Source of the DNA: Stichopus chloronotus
Taxonomy: Eukaryota; Echinodermata; Holothuroidea; Aspidochirotida; Stichopodidae
DNA length: 64,000 nt
Reading direction: 5' to 3'
NCBI GenBank assembly: GCA_021234535.1
Contig: CM037835.1
Coordinates: 5,394,001 to 5,458,000 of the forward strand
Made by a program: the position numbers and the translations under genes. The notes beneath the pieces were generated by a model that did not search any database, was not told the DNA's origin, and saw nothing but the letters and a program-made list of their open reading frames with translations. Position 1 is the first letter of the stretch; each line of letters begins with the position of its first letter. Shown one piece after another: positions 52,224-64,000 of this stretch.

Positions 52224-55200
52224 TATGCCTATCTCTGCAGTTCGTTTAACTTCGCGGTTTTAAAGTAAGATGTCAATCTTCCTCCTCAAATCTCGAAATA
52301 AAATTGATACAGTCTGTAGAAGCCTTTTACCTTCATGGTACACGTCATAGCCCTCCACTGTGATTTTATAACGAAACTAAGTATTTTTTTTTCGATCGAA
52401 CAACCTAGATTATCGACTCGTGAAGTAGTAGACTAACAGTTAATTCTACGTCATTTCTAATTTGTCTTAACCCCCCGATAATTGAAGTAACTGGTTCAAA
52501 CCTGGTTGTATTCAATAGCCTTCTCCTCTTTTCAGTTAATTCTAAATTTTTGGATAGCACAATTTGCAAATAGTAAATACCTAAAGTAAATACCTAATGG
52601 AAGTTTAAGTCTACTACGAACCACTTAAAACCGTCGATAGAAGTGTTGTTAGATAAAGTGTAATTGCACATTCGTCTTTCTTTTACCATCGGTTACATTA
52701 AATGCTTCTTTTTTTTTTAACTTTTTTTTACTTTGCAATACACCTTCCAGATACATCTAAGCACATCTTCCTCTTTCTGTAATTTTACGTTTTCGAAAGC
52801 AATACCTGTTAGATTTGCAGCTGCATGTGTTGTGGTTAAATCGTCCCTTACACCATGTGTCCGACCAAAATGAAATTGCGTCTTAGCCCGCTAGGGATCC
52901 TACCGTTCTGTAACCAACACCCTCGGGCAGACGACAACGAAGCGCTCTGTTATCTAAATTCCATAACATTTAGTAACTACTCTTTCCGTCGGGGAATATT
53001 CTGATAAACATGAAAATAAGCTGTTAATCGATTGGACAGGCTAACATTTCTGCCCGTCGTTTTCCGCTCAAGTCTTAAAATCTTAAAGCATCATGAAGTA
53101 CTTTTATCCTATGCCTTGGACGTCATGAAGTGCAAGTGGTAGCTATTCATCTTGTTCAAGACGACCGCCCCCTTCCTCATAACTTTGGAAATTTTTAGAG
53201 TTTGCAAAAACAAGCACTCGTCCTAATTCTGGTACCGTGGGCCTCATTGCAATCAGAGGGTTTCCTCTTTTTATTTAGTCTAGGGAATAAGGAGCAGGGG
53301 TAAAGGCATCTTTCATGCTCTCAAATGTGTGGTCCTCGCAACTGCGAGTGAACCCGCTCTTTCTTTCTCCAATCCTGGCTGGATTCCACCATGCATTGTT
53401 TCTAGTGAGAAGTTGTACATCAGTTGTGCCTGTAGGGTTAGTGCTGCATATTTACGAGATTCTTACACTGGAAAACTGTCGATTTTTCCTCTTTATATCA
53501 TCATGGTCAAGAGTCGAAATTGTATCGGCGGGTGTTGCATAATAATAGTAATAATAATAATTCAAACCATGAAGACAAGCCACACGTGGTTTAGTTTTGT
53601 TTTCATAAAACAGGAAAACATCATCTCAGAGCATTGTTATTTTGCTATAGATGATACCTCAGCTTTAAATTCGATTTTGTTCACGAATGTTCTCTTTTAG
53701 CTGTTTCGTTCGGTCTGCAATCTTCTTTCGAATGCGATCGCATTGCTTCCGTGGTTTGTAGATATCGGATGTCCTCGCATAGAATGTGTAATGGTAGTAA
53801 TGTGCGTAATGTGTCATTAGTGTAATGTTTTCTGCTTTTTATGTATCTGATCATAGCGCGCACGCATTTGATAAATATTATTCTTGCACTGCAGACCATT
53901 TTAATTAAAGATACCCTACTATATCGTTCGACCAACATTCAGGAACCTTAAACAGGTAAACAATGGCATTTTTCTAAGACAAACTTAAAATCAAGAACGT
54001 TCCTTTTTAACAATTGCATCTTTTTTTTTTAAATGTCCATGCTCGTTTCGTGATTTTAATGTCTAGTCGTCTATCATGGTATGGTAATAGGCCTAACTCT
54101 CGCTTCGTTGTTATGACCTGAAGTTTAACTCTTGCATTTATATTTACTTGTCAGACGAATGCAAATATGCTCTACCCTTTTCGCCATTGTAGACCCACAT
54201 AGTAAGAACAAGTTTCGGTGTTCATTCGTGTGCCCCCCAGCTGAATGTCACAATTGACTAACGTAGACTATAAATTGTCCGACGGTCCACTGAGTCAAGA
54301 ATGCAATTCAAATTTTGTCTCGACGTAAATCTAAGCTGACGATCCCGATTGGATTGGAAATGTTGGTCTCTACTGTATTACAAGTTTTACAGCTTATGCT
54401 CGACATCCGAATGCATGATATAAAATGATATATAGGAAAAACACGAAGTAAGAAAACGTCCCATTGGATCCGTAGAAAATTCATGTCACTGCATATGAAT
54501 CATATATAAGCCTAACTTGTGGCCGCCAAGAGAGGGGGGATCGATGGAACTGGACTCATCGAGTCATCCATCTTTAAAGGAGGATGAGGTTGGGTAAAAT
54601 AAATTTAGCAATCGTCAAAAAGCAAGCAAGCAAGCAAAATGAAAAAGTTATCATACATTGACTAAGAGCAGAGACTGACCTAAATCCTTGACGGTGACTG
54701 ACCATTGGTCTAAGTTATCAGCGAGTACCAGTCATAAACAGACGTTTAGAGGTAAACTAGTGTGTTTGCTTAACCTAGGCGATACAGCAAAGGATACTAA
54801 GTCGAAACCCCGGCCAGTAACTATAAAGGCAGCTATATATTCCTTTTAACTGCATGGAAAAGTTAACTGTAAAACTCATCCACTTTTTGTACATAACAAA
54901 ACTAAAAACATAACATAAAGAATAGAACAACAGTAATGTATGTACGTCTCAGAATCTTTTGAGGGAGCTGATACCCGACCAGCATTCGAATGCTCATAGT
55001 AATGCTCACATTGCTGAGTTGAAGTAAATATATATATACAATTGTACGGACTCCTATAAGTAGCATCATGTTATTGATCAAGTCAGAGCTAAGTGCCTCC
55101 GTCTCTTCCTTGCCTCCTTTAGTGCTTGGTTGTTTGTTAATTATTGTGTGTAGTTCGTTTGTTGGCTGATTCGTTGTTTGCTTTCGTAGTTATTAGTTAT

Positions 55201-55849
55201 CTCGCTGTTTCGTTTCGTCATATACTTGTTTTTTTTTTCAGCTTGTTGATTTGCTCATTTCCTTTGTTGGTTCATTCCTTCGTTTGTTGGTTTGTTTGTC
55301 ATGGGCATTATCATCATCGCCATTATCATCATCGTCCTCCCTCTAACCAGGATAAAACCATGTACAGACGAGGATGCCGAATACCATGATTTGATATGAC
55401 AAAACAAACATAATGTCATTGTGACGTCATTTGCCTAATGGGTCCGGAAACGACATTTGAATTTCCTTTGCAGATTTTTTATTTTGTCTGTGATGTTTCC
55501 CTAATACAGCGTTAATTATTTGTATAAATCTCATGTTGAGTCGGTAAATTTCGAGTACAAATGGAAAAAGAAAAGGAAGGAGAAAGAAGAGCAATTGATT
55601 GATTTTTGGAGTTGACGGATGTTTTTCATTTGAATATTAGTCCATTTCAACAAACTTGGTGAAATCAAACCTATAGCTGCTAGTAGGATGAGAAATGACG
55701 ACACACGACAAGGTCTCATCGTCTCTTTTACACTAACATTATCATGCCCTCAGAGATAAGTCTTCTCCACCGTGTATTTGTTCCTTTATCCTAAATATCA
55801 CACTGTTAAGACCGTCGACAACGCTCATTACTTATCAAAGTCCAGGCAT
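52224..55849. other. non-coding, no gene seen
   Basis: There is no supported gene. Small repeats are a short AAT run at about 53541-53561, GCAA units at about 54621-54638, and CATTATCATCATCG units at about 55306-55336. The 53315-53700 + strand frames overlap in two registers and look like chance. TGACGTCA lies at 55422-55429 and TAGGCCTA at 54088-54095. Confidence 0.45.
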
Positions 55850-55854
55850 CAAGA

Positions 55855-56100
55855 AGGCCATGGGCGTCGATTTACGGAGGACCGGGGGACATGTTCCCCT
55901 CCACCTTTTTGAAGGAAGGATACAATAACGCATTGGTGCCCCCACGTTTTGTAACCCGAATAAAAAATATAACAGCAATATACATTATTCTTAGTCGAAG
56001 TGTAATTTTTTTAGCTCATACCAGCATGCCGGATATCACATAGATTTACTCGCACGCTTCGCGTGTCCTTTATAGTACATAAAAAAGGGAGGAAGCAGTG
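55855..56100. repeat. possible degraded interspersed repeat
   Basis: The text GGGCGTCGATTT, a GGGGGACATGTTCCCC near-palindrome, a C-rich CCCCTCCACC stretch and CGCACGCTTCGCGTG is more GC-rich than its surroundings and has the look of transposon-derived DNA. There is no second copy in the window, so this is a weak call. Confidence 0.35.
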
Positions 56101-56249
56101 TTCGTGGGAAACTGAGCAAGGTTTTTCAAGCGCTGCTGGGACGGGGCGGGAGTATGTTCACCCGCAACATTTGCCAAGTGCTCAAAACATAACGCAGGAT
56201 GCATAATTCAGTTATATGACTTTTTATATGACGTATTATATCATCTAAT

Positions 56250-56540
56250 GTTTTGTTTTCTCTTAGATGGAATTTCCTCATAATTGAGAAATTACAGACA
56301 GAAGATCCCTATTTAAAGGCTGGATACATGCCACTTAGATCGCACCGGAAGTGCCGTTTCCGGTCATCTGGGGGTTTTCAAAAACCAAAATTTTTTTGTG
56401 GCTCTCCGCTTAGATAGTAGTGCCAGCACTCACCCTCCCCCATATTGTTTTTCTTTCCACCGACTTACGCCATGGCTTGCACCACTTTTAGAGGAAAAAA
56501 TTAGGCCAGATGTCCTCCTCCCCGCACTTTCAATATCAAA
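56250..56540. repeat. interspersed repeat family C, copy 4 (linking copy)
   Basis: The first part matches 48425-48600: AAGGCTGGATACATGCC, GTGCCGTTTCCGGTCATCTG and AAAAACCAAAA. The second matches 21555-21645 (GCTTAGATAGTAG...CACCCTC, then TTTTCTTTCCACCGA). It therefore joins the two halves of the family. Confidence 0.7.
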
Positions 56541-57322
56541 TCGACTTCCATCAATAAGGGTATACAGGTTTTATAACAAAGGCATCCGAGCCCTTAGGAA
56601 ACATTAAATCTTCGTGTTATTTACTTTTGTTTGTATTGTAAGGTTTGGAAAGTTTGATACGTTTCCCGTTTTTGTCTAGGACAATTCTTGACACGGTTTC
56701 ATCGTCTGAAGATGATCTATAGGTACAGAACGAACCTTTTAACTAAACACCTCTATGCATTCCTTTCATGCGCCAAAGTATACTACCCAAATTAAAATTC
56801 ACATTATTCCAATCAACCTCACGGTCTCTGTTAGCAAAAATCAACCACGTGATATGACGGTATTAGTCCTGTCAATGTTAAGTCGGTGACCATGGCAGGT
56901 AGCAGCTTTTTATTAAACTCAGTAATTAAACTCTGATATTAAAACTTTATTTTTTTTTTCACTGTGGTAGGACATTAAACTCAATATCGTCTTGTACTCA
57001 GTTTACCTTGATGTGGAAAACCGTAACTAATATGCGCCATCCCGATAACCTTTTATTTTAAAAATGTGATATCAAGTGTCAGAAAAACAGAAAGAAAAAG
57101 TTTAATCTTTGCAAAGTCGAAACGATCATTCATACTTAAGTAATCGATGTTTCCACCATTTTGCTCAATTAAAGTTTTAAAACCCGCATCTTATATATAA
57201 CTCATTTTCTGCTTTAATTTTGTCTCTAACCTTCAATAAAAGAGGATTATTAAATCAAATGCTCGCACTTCTGGGGCAATATCCTTTATTTTGAATGACT
57301 AAGGATGATGTCATAAACAACT
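56541..57322. other. non-coding, nothing seen
   Basis: AT-rich sequence with no supported gene. Confidence 0.5.
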
Positions 57323-57872
57323 TTAAAGGTTCATTACACTTCCAAATTGTAAAGTAACCTCATTCATCTGTTGATATCACACAAAACAAAAGACCATGGA
57401 TTGTTTTCTCATTGTAGATCTTGTTTTAATTCGTATCCACAGGTTATGCAAACTTTAATTTACCGTACATATGGGGAAAGAAAAGTAAAGTAAAACACAT
57501 ATTGAGAGGTTTGACAAACATGAAAAGTGATACATCATGTTTAAATTTTGGCACTTTGAGTTGGTTATTGAAATTAACTTTTTTACAAATCTGACAAGAT
57601 TTCTTCACAGAGGAAACATTTCTGAATGAGTGATTAGCCATTTAATTGAAATTTCAAGAATTTGTGACCAGACACTTTTCGCATTTCTATTAATCATATG
57701 CACACGATCTATGTAAGCCGTTCAAAAAAGAAAAATGAAACTATTGACGTTGGTGCTAACTAGTGGATTGTGGGACTCGACTTATTATATGCTAATATGC
57801 TAATTTACATATAGCAGTAACTTCCAAAGTCCTCGCAAATTTATCGACATGAGCTCAATGTACCAGTGAAGT
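57323..57872. mobile_element. TTAA-flanked MITE family B, copy 2 (diverged)
   Basis: The left end TTAAAGGTTCATTACACTT resembles family B, and the right end GAGCTCAATGTACC resembles the inverted end. Internal matches to 36611-36986 include GAGTGA, TTGTGACCAGACA, TTTTCNCATT and ATATGCACAC, then TATGCTAATT. It is about 170 bp longer than copy 1 and has lost a clear right-hand TTAA, so the boundary is approximate. Confidence 0.55.
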
Positions 57873-60800
57873 AAAGCAAGAAGTGTTTCACGCAAGAAAG
57901 TTAGTTGGCGTAATTAAGCATACTGTTGATATGCCATATGTATATTGCTCTGTTTCTGGCTAAACTGATTTTCACTCACACTTTTGACGCTTCCACATGG
58001 AACGCTTCATGAGCTCACTTCCATGTTCTCATTTTACATTTACAGTATTTTGGCAATAATGAAGGAATTCCTGCAAAATCTGCCTCGTATCCTTTGAGAG
58101 GTAGCATCTCGGGGGATGATCTCTAGGTGTCGTGTACTTTGCATGTTGTCATTCGGTTCACAATATTTCAAGGCGGATTTTAATGAATTTAATCAAGAAA
58201 AAAAGTGATGCAAGCAATGCTACATGTAATATTGACTGATTTGCTTGGAATGTACAACATAATATGCACGTATAGCTAATCATGTAAAACATTAACAAAG
58301 AACATACGGGAGAAATATTGGCTTATGGAAGGAGCAGGTGTTTTCGGCAAATGCAAAGTGTAATTAATCGTGATATTGAAAATGAGTTATACAGTGCCAT
58401 CTCTCGTTCCTTTAAATAAAGAAACCTCATATTATCTTATCTTATATTCAACGCTCTGTTCAGTATTATACCTGATAAATTGTTTGCAGGAAAGTCTCTC
58501 AAAGTAAGACATTTCAGCAGATTTGATATGGCATATATATATATATTTTTTTAACATTAACGGTATGCATACAAACTGAATAGCTGAAATGAATAGTCCA
58601 TAAAATTTAAGAGCATTTCACTTTAATGGAGAGAGACATACCATTACTGATAAATATACAGAAGCTGACACATAATTTAAAGAACAAGCCTCTTACAATT
58701 CACCATACTCTTGATAAATGAAAGGGTTATTTCACTTATAGTCTGACCGAAAGCTCATTGATATTCATACACCACTTGGTGCTCACTCAATTGAGTAAAG
58801 TATAGCTTTTACGATCTTGAAAGCTTTGGCTACTTTGGCGGTGTATAGCAGCAAATTTTGACAGTTTTCCAAAATGATGCAAAAATAATCATTCGCAGTT
58901 CTAGTGAAGATGCAATATTATCAGTAGTATCCACAAAAAACGAACAAACCAAACAAAAATAGTCGTCATCCGTCCGACTAGCAGACGATATGTAATACTC
59001 TGCCATCTCTCTGTAAAACCAACCTCATTCAGGGTCATTTCAGATCAAAAACAACTTGGTAAGAAAGTTGAACCAATATAGCGACGTTGAGTTTTCCTTT
59101 ATTCAATATACATGCGACCATATCCGCCACCTGTTTCTCATGGGGAAATTATGTTCATCATATAACGACGTTAGTGGGTTAGCGAAAGAAATTAAAATAG
59201 TGAACATACCGTTCTCATACATTCTTCTGTTTGGTCATAATCGCCCTCAGATATTTGACTTTCATTTCCCTGCATATGACTATATCGATCAAGACTGAAA
59301 ACTGAGACTTAGTTCCTGGAATATATTAATCAGGCTGTTGGCCAACAATCAAATTAAACACTCTTTGCATTGTCAAATACCACTTGTAATGTACAGAGGC
59401 AGAAAGGGGAACACCCTTCGATTCCTATAAGAACATAGCGCCACACTCGTTCGTAGACGCGTACGCTCCTGTAAGACTGTGTAGTAAATTGTACGTCATG
59501 TTTTTAATGCTGATTATCATTATCACGGAATCATGCAATAAAGGCCTTCACAAAGATATCTTTTAAACCTTAATCGTCATTAACATATTAATTGATTTCT
59601 TAATTTACCGACGTGATATGTATCATGTCATTAGCCTAGTAATGAAAGTTTTTGAATTATTTCTCCTTAACCTGTCCATGTTCGTTGCAACAGTTAAGTG
59701 TAGGGGATTTTAATGTCAAGTTTCACAACCATATAGGAAACTGATTGATTCAGTTACAACCTATCCTTATAGCAAATATGATGAGCTGAAACTAACTTCA
59801 TATATGTCAAGAATGCGTTAATTGATTTCAGGGACGCTTTAAAATTTTCTATGAAAATATCTCTTGTTACCATGTCTTCTTTTTGTATCAGTCTATACAG
59901 AAAAACTCATGTATATTTAATTTGATATAGCCGTATACACTTACTCAGCATAATGTATAATTAAAGCCTTCTCATTCTTGAAGAACAGAAGTTACTTCTT
60001 GAGAGTGAATTCCGAATAAAGATGGCCCCTGAAACAGTTAGAAGGGAACATGAAAACTAAGACAAGAAGTAAAGCATCCAAACTGACTAGCCCGAGGTTT
60101 GTCAATGATATAACCAATCTGAAGGAACGGCAAGGGTCTTTCAGTATTTTGACCGATGTGAAGTGGTTACCAAATTGAATTTACTTTTTGTTTTCTGTAA
60201 TCTTTTTTCTTATGTTGATACACACACACCTACGCACAGATACACAAAATCATGTCACTTCTCTCGCGCTAGGCCAAAGTTTCGACACGTTTTACAGAAA
60301 GGCCTCAACCTTTACGTCACGAGGCTGGAATATAATAACCAAATACGGTCACAGATAAGCACAATTATTTCAAATAACTTGACATGGACAGAAATATATG
60401 CTGGTGGTATTTTGCTACTGAGCGATATTACGATTCACGAGTATATATGCTACACGGTCAGTTCGGCGATCATGCAGTGGGAGCGACCTTTGTGTACAAC
60501 ACGCAAGAAGGAAAAAGAAATATATTTGCAATAAAGACCTGACATGCACCTGTACATTCCATTTTTCCAGGAGATTTCACGACAAACATTCTCCAAAAGC
60601 AAATATTAAGAGTGGTTACTCATCTGGAAAACACAATGTGTTGAAAAATAATTTAAAAGCAGTCTAGAGTGTGTGGCCTTTCTTTTATTATTCCTTTCTG
60701 CCAACCTGTAATGTGTGACAAGGCAGTTGAATATTAATAGCTTTAGAATGCAATATCCTCTTATTGAAGATTCCCCACAAGATAACATAAATCAGAGAAC

Positions 60801-61345
60801 GTCAAGCCATGGAAAGTTTTGTATGGTCAGAGAGCATTTGTGAAAAAAAAAAAAAAAAACTTTTTCTGTCGATCGGTTCCATTTCGAATCAGATATTCAT
60901 ACGGCGACTCCAGACAGGATTTGCATTTCACAACCGCATCAGGTGTTAAAGCGTATTTGCCACACTATTATTTGAATTCTCCTGATGTTGAACCATGCAA
61001 TGGGAGTACTGATGTCTGCTAGCAGGACTGCATCATTTCTTTTCCAAACATAGAGTTAACACCGACTAAAACCTTCGTATCAAGTAATGGTACATGGAAG
61101 GAAAAATGATGCCTTACGAGAAGTCAGAAAAATGAAAGCAAAGAGTAGAACACTTCTGCTTGTTTCACTTTTTATCAGCACTCAACTATCATATAAGATG
61201 CTTGCATTTTTCATTCTCAGTTTCGTTTCGTAACGTTTGCGTTGACTCAGCTGATTAAATAGTAATTGTTCCAATTACATATTACTCAACCATATCATAT
61301 AATACGAAAGCTTTGATGATACCGCAAAATAAACAGAAGAGAACA
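57873..61345. other. non-coding, no confident exon
   Basis: Two + strand frames, 59056-59298 (80 codons) and 60163-60534 (123 codons), are open, but neither matches a family I know nor the missing parts of the receptor. A poly-A tract lies at 60842-60859. Confidence 0.4.
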
Positions 61346-61348
61346 CAA

Positions 61349-61463
61349 TATATATATATATAGGTGTATATATATATATATATATAGGTGGTGGTGGATT
61401 ATACTCCAGAGCTGTGATTCGAACTGCTATGATTCCTACGATAATAATAATAATAATAATAAT
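61349..61463. repeat. (TA)n pair followed by (AAT)n microsatellite
   Basis: TA tracts at about 61349-61362 and 61367-61386 are separated by GGTG. An (ATA)n run follows at about 61440-61463. Confidence 0.9.
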
Positions 61464-64000
61464 CAAAAAATGATGTAAAAGAAAAGAAAACGTGACGTAC
61501 GAGGAATTTTGAGATACGAGGTCCACGAATAGGGGGAGAAAAAGGGTAGCTGACAATAGGTTTGCACTACTTTCCCCCAGGCGCCAGTGAAACTGCAGCA
61601 CCTATGAAAGCAGGACAGTTTCATGCACCGACCACTGCACATTAATTCAATTTCAAAGCTAAGCGATTCCAAATTCCCCTTTTTCTCTCTTTCCCTCTGT
61701 TCAGTGATGTTGAATATTTTTACTTGAGCGATTCAAATCAATTTTTATTTAATTTTCGGCTGTTGGCTGTTTCACCAAACCTATAGCGTCTATTGGATAA
61801 ATTATTGTTGAATGCCGAATCCATAAAACATCTTACGCATAAATTGGATTCATAACTCAGTTATAATCTTAATTCGGTGTGACACAACAGCATTATATTG
61901 CGTGGTGGTTGTCTGCGATGAAGTGCCACCGGGGCATCAAGCAAAGTAAGCCAGTGCTGACAAATCGTCCTAACGCTGTACAGGACTGTTAATTTGGGGT
62001 TTTGATATGGTTAGCATCACGGTGGATTTAAAATCCTTGCTATGTAAATGTTGGGTGGTTAGACGGAAGTAGGAGGGCGTGGTTTGGATAGGTCTGTACC
62101 GTGTAATTGAAAAGATTCAAATAGGTGATGATTAGTACGAGGGAAAACATGGAAACGAATTATACGGAATTATGCTCTATGAATAAACTTGAAGGGAACT
62201 GCCGTGGTAAAGACATATTCAGTCTCTTGAATTTTTTAACGGTCATTTGTGATCAATGGAAAGGTAAATATCATCAAAGTTAGAAGGTGCCCACCGAAGT
62301 AAACATTGATGTTGCGTGAAATATGGTTACTTGAGAGCTAAATTGAATAATCCTTTTGTAGAATATCTCGAACATAAACGTAGCATGCTGCTTTAAGCTT
62401 TTCAAATTTGTGTATTGATCAATTCTTTTTCCCCCCATATGTCACATGTATTACTGGATACCGGCTAGACGATTTCGACTATTTGGATTGATTTGCGTTA
62501 TTAGGTCATATATCGGTTGCCTTCGATCGCTATGCAAATACTTTCCGGCTCCTCTGAGATGAACAAAAATCAATAAAAGCTGTAATGTGCAGGCTTTTGA
62601 CAATCACCTCCAGTCAGTATACACAGCTCCGTCTCAGCAAGCTCTGGTTTAATTGACATATACATGCCACAAAATTGGAATATAAATCGCTCTTTCGTAA
62701 AGAGTCTCATAGCAGAATACCTGTAGTTGTACGAAACGTCACTTGCTTTTTCTGTGTATGAATTTTTCTTGGCAGTATGTTGTGACAAAAATCAAAATCA
62801 ATTTTGTATATTCACGGCTTAATATGAGAATGCTACTACATCGTTTTTATGCGTGGCCCTTGAAAATATCTTTTTCTGCTTTTTGTTTTTTTTTTTCCTA
62901 TAATTTTTATATGTCCCATGTTTAATTATGACAGACTGTTGGTAGCATATCTAGCGCATGCGGACTGAGTTTAAAGAAGCTTTTGTCGAAATCAGGCACA
63001 TCTTTTTGGCTCAGTCCGAGAGTTGCTTCTGTGTCAATCAAAACAGAAAGAAATTACAGACACACACACATACATACAACCTAGTTTAATGTTAGGATGA
63101 TGTACACTTCAGAATGTTAGTACATATTAAATATAATTACCTAGGTCTGCACTTTTCTTGTTTGATACTTATCTTGGCCATTGATTTAGACGTGGTGTTT
63201 AATGAAAGCGTAATTATGACATCAGAGGAAACTACCGTACGTTATGATCGGTTCTAACGGCCTTCACCGTGATGTCGATACCAATGGCGTGTGCATAAAT
63301 AGTCTAGCGCCATCACTTTTACACGCGTCCTAGGCTTGGCACACCGATTGTTAGCTGGCAGAACATAAAGAAAATGGTTTTCTCCTCTGTAGGGCAAAAT
63401 GATATCAACCAACAACCAAACCATCAGCATGGGCAAATGCGACTTACTACCTTTTATTGTTTGCTTTACATGAGAAGAAACATTGCTGTCCTTACACCCT
63501 ATTTTTACCGTAGTTTGTATTTGTTAACTACAGTTTACTTCAATGCATGCTAAGTTACCATTTACTGTATACTGTAGTCTAACACGAGCAAATTGAAAAA
63601 ACTCAGATTTGCTGATGCAGGTATAAATGATGGCTATATCTTTGGCGTATTCAATGAGCCATATTGCTGATTATTGTAGGAACTGTGTACCCTATGAAAC
63701 ATGCAAGGAAATGGTTACTTCTGCTTGAGTTCATGCAGTCGTTTTCATCAAAATAAAAAATCAGACTTTGAATTATACTTATCCTTTCCTCGTAAGTGTA
63801 GTTCAGCCTTTACATAGACTCCTTTAGATAGAAGGATGTACATGCCAAAAAGACAGACAATTCAAAGAAAAAGTGAAAGATTCTTTTCCTACCATGTACA
63901 GCAGTTTCGGAAACATTTGTTAAATCAGGCACGCTGATAATCAGACAACTAAAAGCATTGGCTTGAATGAGAATATGGCTTTGATCTGTTTTATCCGTAT
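61464..64000. other. non-coding, nothing seen
   Basis: No supported gene or clear repeat family. A poly-T tract lies at about 62886-62897 and a short CA run at about 63060-63070. Confidence 0.45.

Noticed and set aside
53315..53700. Overlapping + strand frames of 75 and 123 codons
   Set aside because: Two registers are open at once, and neither contains a familiar motif or splice signals in a convincing order.
55860..55915. GGGGGACATGTTCCCC near-palindrome as a regulatory site
   Set aside because: It sits in GC-rich, repeat-like DNA with no adjacent gene, and transposon-derived sequence is simpler.
60163..60534. 123-codon + strand frame, tested as a possible downstream receptor exon
   Set aside because: It lacks the conserved motifs of the distal ANF lobe, membrane segment, kinase-homology or cyclase domains.

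Overview
This is a gene-poor, AT-rich stretch of animal nuclear DNA. Several things point to a marine invertebrate: long uninterrupted TA runs, many small non-autonomous DNA transposons, local tandem satellites, and frequent palindromic TAGGCCTA words. The one recognisable protein fragment fits this too. My best guess is an echinoderm, possibly a sea cucumber, but this is inference and was not checked against any database. There are no operons, prokaryotic genes, CRISPR arrays or viral genes.

The only coding sequence I can support is an exon at about 23.7-24.5 kb on the + strand. It encodes the N-terminal part of a class-I natriuretic-peptide-receptor ligand-binding domain, as found in membrane guanylate cyclases and NPR-C-type clearance receptors. 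It ends at a clean GTGAGT donor. I could not find the following exons, so the 39 kb downstream is either a very large first coding intron or holds exons too short or diverged to read by eye. The start of the exon is odd. A good signal peptide lies in one frame and the receptor domain lies in the next frame, with the switch needed near 23775-23840.

The rest is repeats. From left to right: a roughly 145-bp tandem repeat carrying nuclear-receptor-like half-sites (7.2-7.7 kb and 9.6-10.1 kb); a fold-back array of about 52-bp units that reverses polarity midway (15.1-15.85 kb); three 353-362-bp copies of a TTAA-flanked MITE family (16.0, 37.1 and 51.2 kb); a second TTAA-flanked family (36.6 and 57.3 kb); a hairpin element (22.45 kb); a dimeric roughly 155/311-bp satellite (28.9-30.1 kb); a CAT-rich minisatellite (31.7 kb); a tRNA-like SINE relic (39.3 kb); an element with about 60-bp terminal inverted repeats (47.0-47.5 kb); and a four-copy interspersed repeat (21.5, 38.0, 48.4 and 56.3 kb). 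Long TA tracts lie at 17.9, 20.9, 41.4 and 61.35 kb.

No new multi-gene system is visible. The items most worth a second look are the frame break in the receptor exon, the polarity-switching fold-back array, the dimeric satellite, the DR1 motifs inside the 145-bp repeat, and an apparent excess of TGACGTCA octamers, including three within 160 bp.
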